From Pseudomonas protegens (GTDB lineage Bacteria; Pseudomonadota; Gammaproteobacteria; Pseudomonadales; Pseudomonadaceae), in contig NZ_CP031396.1 of the NCBI RefSeq assembly GCF_003363755.1, positions 5,488,501-5,552,500 of the forward strand: a stretch of DNA of 64,000 nucleotides, written 5' to 3'. How positions within the stretch are numbered: position 1 is the stretch's first letter; every line of letters starts with the position of its first letter. Below, piece by piece: positions 60,098-64,000 of the stretch. Below the pieces are notes generated by a model, which worked only from the letters and a program-made list of their open reading frames with translations, did no database searches and was not told where the DNA came from. The position numbers were made by a program, and so were the translations under genes.

Positions 60098-60193
60098 TCA
60101 GCCGATCACTTTGGTGAGGTTCGGCAAGATCAGCAGCAGTGTGGTTGCAAAGAGAATGAGCCCCGCCTGGCGTACTTTCGAATGTTTGAACAT
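60098..60193 (-). CDS. 31-aa single-pass membrane protein
   Basis: The ATG at 60193 has AAAGG about 11 bases upstream. The product has a basic start (MFKHSKVRQ) and then one hydrophobic helix (AGLILFATTLLLILP) with a short tail (NLTKVIG). This is the profile of small inner-membrane proteins that bind larger partners. It is too short for usual gene callers. Support is the ribosome-binding site, clean hydrophobic helix and codon use. Confidence 0.55.
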   Translation of the reverse strand: MFKHSKVRQAGLILFATTLLLILPNLTKVIG

Positions 60194-60598
60194 GGCTGAA
60201 TGCCTTTTGTTGTTATTCCTGAGCATCTATGCACGCCGGTCGCTGTTCTTTTTACGATGAGCCGGCTATGTGTCCTTTTTCTGATCTGTCCCGGCGCAGA
60301 ATCCGTCTGGGACTTCCTACAGTTTCTACCTTAGGGGCCTTGAATCCTCTGGCTTAGATCCAATTCGTATGAAGTTATAGCTGCACTTCCTGAAAAAGCT
60401 ATAAATCCGCCTGCATACCGGGTGGCCGCCCTTTGGCTAGACAGCTCGCGACCCTTCATCGGTGCATCGCTTAGCTGCCTACCGTTCGTCTGAGCGTCAC
60501 CGTCAAGGCGGCTGAGCGCATCGGTCATTGAATCCGTCGCTGCCGCGCCTAATGTGGGAGCTCGACATTTCCCCCCTGGATAGCGGTTCGAGGACGTC
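60194..60598. other. Intergenic region before the thiolase gene
   Basis: About 400 bases without a gene. It holds the upstream region of the 31-aa gene (leftward) and of the thiolase operon (rightward). A 149-codon minus-strand frame at 60331-60780 is an overlap of the thiolase start and not supported. No PsrA-like box was seen. Confidence 0.55.
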
Positions 60599-61804
<1,206 letters not shown>

Positions 61805-61829
61805 GCCCCGACTTCAAGGAATTTCCTTC

Positions 61830-63974
61830 ATGACCGATGCCATCCGTTACGAAAAGGGCCAGGACCAGATCGTTGTCCTGACCATCGATATGCCGGGCCA
61901 GAGCGCCAATACCATGAACGCGGTGTACCGCGATGCCATGGCCACTGCCGTGGCCCGGCTGCAGGCCGAACAGGATTCCATTGCCGGGGTGATCATTACC
62001 TCGGCGAAAAAGACTTTCTTTGCCGGTGGTGACCTCAATGAGCTGATCAAGGTCGGCAAGCCGCAGGCCAAGGCCTTTTACGACATGGTGCTGACCCTCA
62101 AGGGCCAGTTGCGTGCCCTGGAGACCCTGGGCAAGCCCGTGGTCGCCGCGATCAACGGCGCCGCCCTGGGCGGTGGCTGGGAGATCTGTCTGGCCTGCCA
62201 TCGCCGAATCGCACTGGACGACAAGTCGCTACAGATCGGTCTGCCGGAAGTGACCCTGGGCCTGCTGCCCGGTGGCGGTGGCGTGGTGCGCATGGTGCGC
62301 ATGCTGGGCCTGGAGAAGGCCTTGCCTTATTTGCTGGAGGGCAAGAAAGTGCGTGCGCAGCAGGCGCTGCAGGCTGGCCTGATCGATGAACTGGCGACAG
62401 ACCGCGACGACCTGCTGGCCAAGGCCCGGGCCTGGATTCAGGCCAACCCGGCCGCCAGGCAACCTTGGGATGTGCGCGGTCATCAGATTCCCGGAGGCTC
62501 GCCGGCGAACCCGAAAGTGGCGCAAATGCTGGCCATCGCCCCGTCGATCCTGCGGAACAAGACCCAGGGCTGCTTCCCGGCACCGGAGAAGATCCTCTGC
62601 GCTGCCGTTGAAGGCGCCCAGGTGGACTTCGACACCGCGCAACTGATCGAGACCCGCTACTTCACCGAGCTGACCACCGGCCAGGTGGCGAAGAACATGA
62701 TCGGCACCTTCTGGTTCCAGCTCAACGAGATCAATGCCGGCGGTTCACGTCCTCAAGGCATAGCGCCGCAGACCACGAAAAAACTCGGGGTACTCGGTGC
62801 CGGGATGATGGGCGCGGGGATTGCCTACGTCAGTGCCGTCGCAGGCATCGAGGTGGTGCTCAAGGATATAAGCCGCGAAGCGGCGCAGAAGGGCAAGGCC
62901 CACGCGGCAGCGCTGCTGGAGAAAAAAGTCGCGCGCGGACACATGAGCAACGAGCAGCGCGAGGCAATCTTGGCGCGGATTCTCACCACGGCTGAAGAGA
63001 CCGACCTGGCCGGCTGCGACCTGATCATCGAAGCTGTGTTCGAGGATCGAGAACTCAAGGCCAAGGTGTCCAGGGCTGCCCAGCAGGTGGTCGGCGCGGA
63101 CGCCGTGATTGCCTCCAACACCTCCACCTTGCCCATTACCGGGCTGGCCACCGCAGTACCCAATCCGGACAAGTTCATCGGTCTGCATTTCTTCAGCCCG
63201 GTGGAGAAAATGCCTCTGGTGGAAATCATCAAAGGGGCGAAGACCAGCGATGAAACCCTGGCTCGAGGTTTCGACTTCGTCCTGCAGATCAAGAAGACCC
63301 CGATTGTGGTCAATGACAGCCGCGGTTTCTTCACCTCCCGGGTGTTCGGTACGTTTACCAACGAAGGCATCGCCATGCTGGGCGAAGGCATCGCGGCCCC
63401 GATGATCGAAGCCGAGGCGCGCAAGGCCGGGATGCCCGTCGGACCGCTGGCAATCTCCGATGAGGTTTCCCTGAGCCTGATGAGCCATATTCGCCTGCAG
63501 ACCACCAAGGACTTGCAGGCCGAAGGCCGGCCTGCCATCGAGCATCCGGCATTTGCCGTGATCGATTTGTTGCTCAACGAATACAAGCGAGCGGGCAAGG
63601 CTGCCGGAGGCGGCTTCTACGACTACCCGGCCGGCGGCCAGAAGCACCTGTGGCCACAATTGCACACGCGCTTCTACAAGGCCGACGGGCAGATCTCGCC
63701 CCAGGATGTGCGCGACCGCCTGCTGTTCATCCAGGCCATCGAAACCGTGCGCTGTGTGGAGGAGGGCGTGTTGCAGTCCACCGCTGACGCCAATATCGGC
63801 TCGATCTTTGGTATCGGTTTTGCGGCCTGGAGCGGTGGTGCCCTGCAGTTCATCAATCAGTACGGGGTGCAGGATTTCGTCGCTCGTGCGCAGTACCTGG
63901 CGGAGCAGTACGGCGAGCGTTTCACTCCGCCGACGCTGCTTCTGGAAAAGGCCCGCCAGGGCCAGTTGTTCTGA
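61830..63974 (+). CDS. Multifunctional enoyl-CoA hydratase / 3-hydroxyacyl-CoA dehydrogenase (FadB/FadJ-like)
   Basis: A 714-aa protein from ATG 61830, behind AAGGA. The N-terminal crotonase domain (residues 1-190) has FFAGGDLNELI and the oxyanion loop GAALGGGWEICLA with a glutamate in LPEVTLGLLPGGGG. The Rossmann NAD domain starts with LGAGMMGAGIAYVSAVAG near residue 320, and the dehydrogenase His-Glu pair is in FIGLHFFSPVEKM. It carries out hydration and oxidation in beta-oxidation and should assemble with the thiolase upstream. The gene ends 26 bases before the window edge. Confidence 0.93.
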   Translation: MTDAIRYEKGQDQIVVLTIDMPGQSANTMNAVYRDAMATAVARLQAEQDSIAGVIITSAKKTFFAGGDLNELIKVGKPQAKAFYDMVLTLKGQLRALETLGKPVVAAINGAALGGGWEICLACHRRIALDDKSLQIGLPEVTLGLLPGGGGVVRMVRMLGLEKALPYLLEGKKVRAQQALQAGLIDELATDRDDLLAKARAWIQANPAARQPWDVRGHQIPGGSPANPKVAQMLAIAPSILRNKTQGCFPAPEKILCAAVEGAQVDFDTAQLIETRYFTELTTGQVAKNMIGTFWFQLNEINAGGSRPQGIAPQTTKKLGVLGAGMMGAGIAYVSAVAGIEVVLKDISREAAQKGKAHAAALLEKKVARGHMSNEQREAILARILTTAEETDLAGCDLIIEAVFEDRELKAKVSRAAQQVVGADAVIASNTSTLPITGLATAVPNPDKFIGLHFFSPVEKMPLVEIIKGAKTSDETLARGFDFVLQIKKTPIVVNDSRGFFTSRVFGTFTNEGIAMLGEGIAAPMIEAEARKAGMPVGPLAISDEVSLSLMSHIRLQTTKDLQAEGRPAIEHPAFAVIDLLLNEYKRAGKAAGGGFYDYPAGGQKHLWPQLHTRFYKADGQISPQDVRDRLLFIQAIETVRCVEEGVLQSTADANIGSIFGIGFAAWSGGALQFINQYGVQDFVARAQYLAEQYGERFTPPTLLLEKARQGQLF

Positions 63975-64000
63975 CGCAGACATGCAGTAAATGACCCGCC

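Overview
The window is chromosomal DNA of a Pseudomonas of the fluorescens complex (a lineage call from gene content and order, not from a marker search). Support comes from the rne / rluC / HAD / sppA / yceF / yceD / rpmF / plsX / fabD / fabG / acpP / fabF / pabC / mltG / tmk / holB / tatD order, the GC-rich codon use and REP-type intergenic repeats. Most genes are ordinary housekeeping or accessory chromosomal genes. One stretch, about 19.25-31.84 kb, is clearly foreign.

Layout. 1-4223: end of a molybdenum hydroxylase operon (2Fe-2S subunit, molybdopterin subunit, XdhC-type chaperone, MobA-like nucleotidyltransferase). 4286-18935: rne on the minus strand, then rluC, a HAD phosphatase, sppA, yceF, and the lipid/ribosome block yceD-rpmF-plsX-fabD-fabG-acpP-fabF-pabC-mltG. 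18955-32181: tmk, cut at codon 99 by a 12.6-kb element. 32174-37869: holB, tatD, a TetR regulator, moaA and two small conserved genes. 37925-42148: a GntR regulator, ADP-ribosylglycohydrolase-like protein, NCS1 permease and PfkB kinase that look like a nucleoside or N-glycoside salvage operon. 42202-46757: small secreted protein, MFS transporter, GNAT, zinc alcohol dehydrogenase and AraC regulator. 46921-50815: ETF-ubiquinone oxidoreductase divergent from etfBA, with a PsrA-like box between. 50896-57126: periplasmic binding protein, two DUF4398/OmpA lipoproteins, a MocR regulator, small envelope proteins and a RraB-like RNase E regulator. 57127-60200: a decaying region (truncated ATP-grasp and transglutaminase genes around an intact alpha-E gene, a cytochrome c behind a broken gene, and a 31-aa membrane protein). 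60599-63974: a thiolase and a multifunctional FadB/FadJ-like beta-oxidation protein.

The notable system is the element inside tmk, the thymidylate kinase gene, which is essential in the bacteria where it has been tested. Near its right end it carries a phage-type deoxynucleoside monophosphate kinase gene. That gene is the first of a tightly overlapping four-gene operon whose other members are two tyrosine recombinases and a helix-turn-helix/coiled-coil protein. The simplest reading is that the element destroys the host dTMP kinase and supplies a replacement with its own mobility operon. Joining the flanks restores a perfect 210-codon tmk. The ends carry matching inverted motifs (TTTTC-N11-AACGTCAAC), and a good promoter at the right end points out toward the tmk remnant and essential holB. 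The rest of the element holds an HNH nuclease-like gene, a DUF900 hydrolase, a pentapeptide protein, a lipoprotein and small unknowns.

No rRNA, tRNA or CRISPR array was seen.
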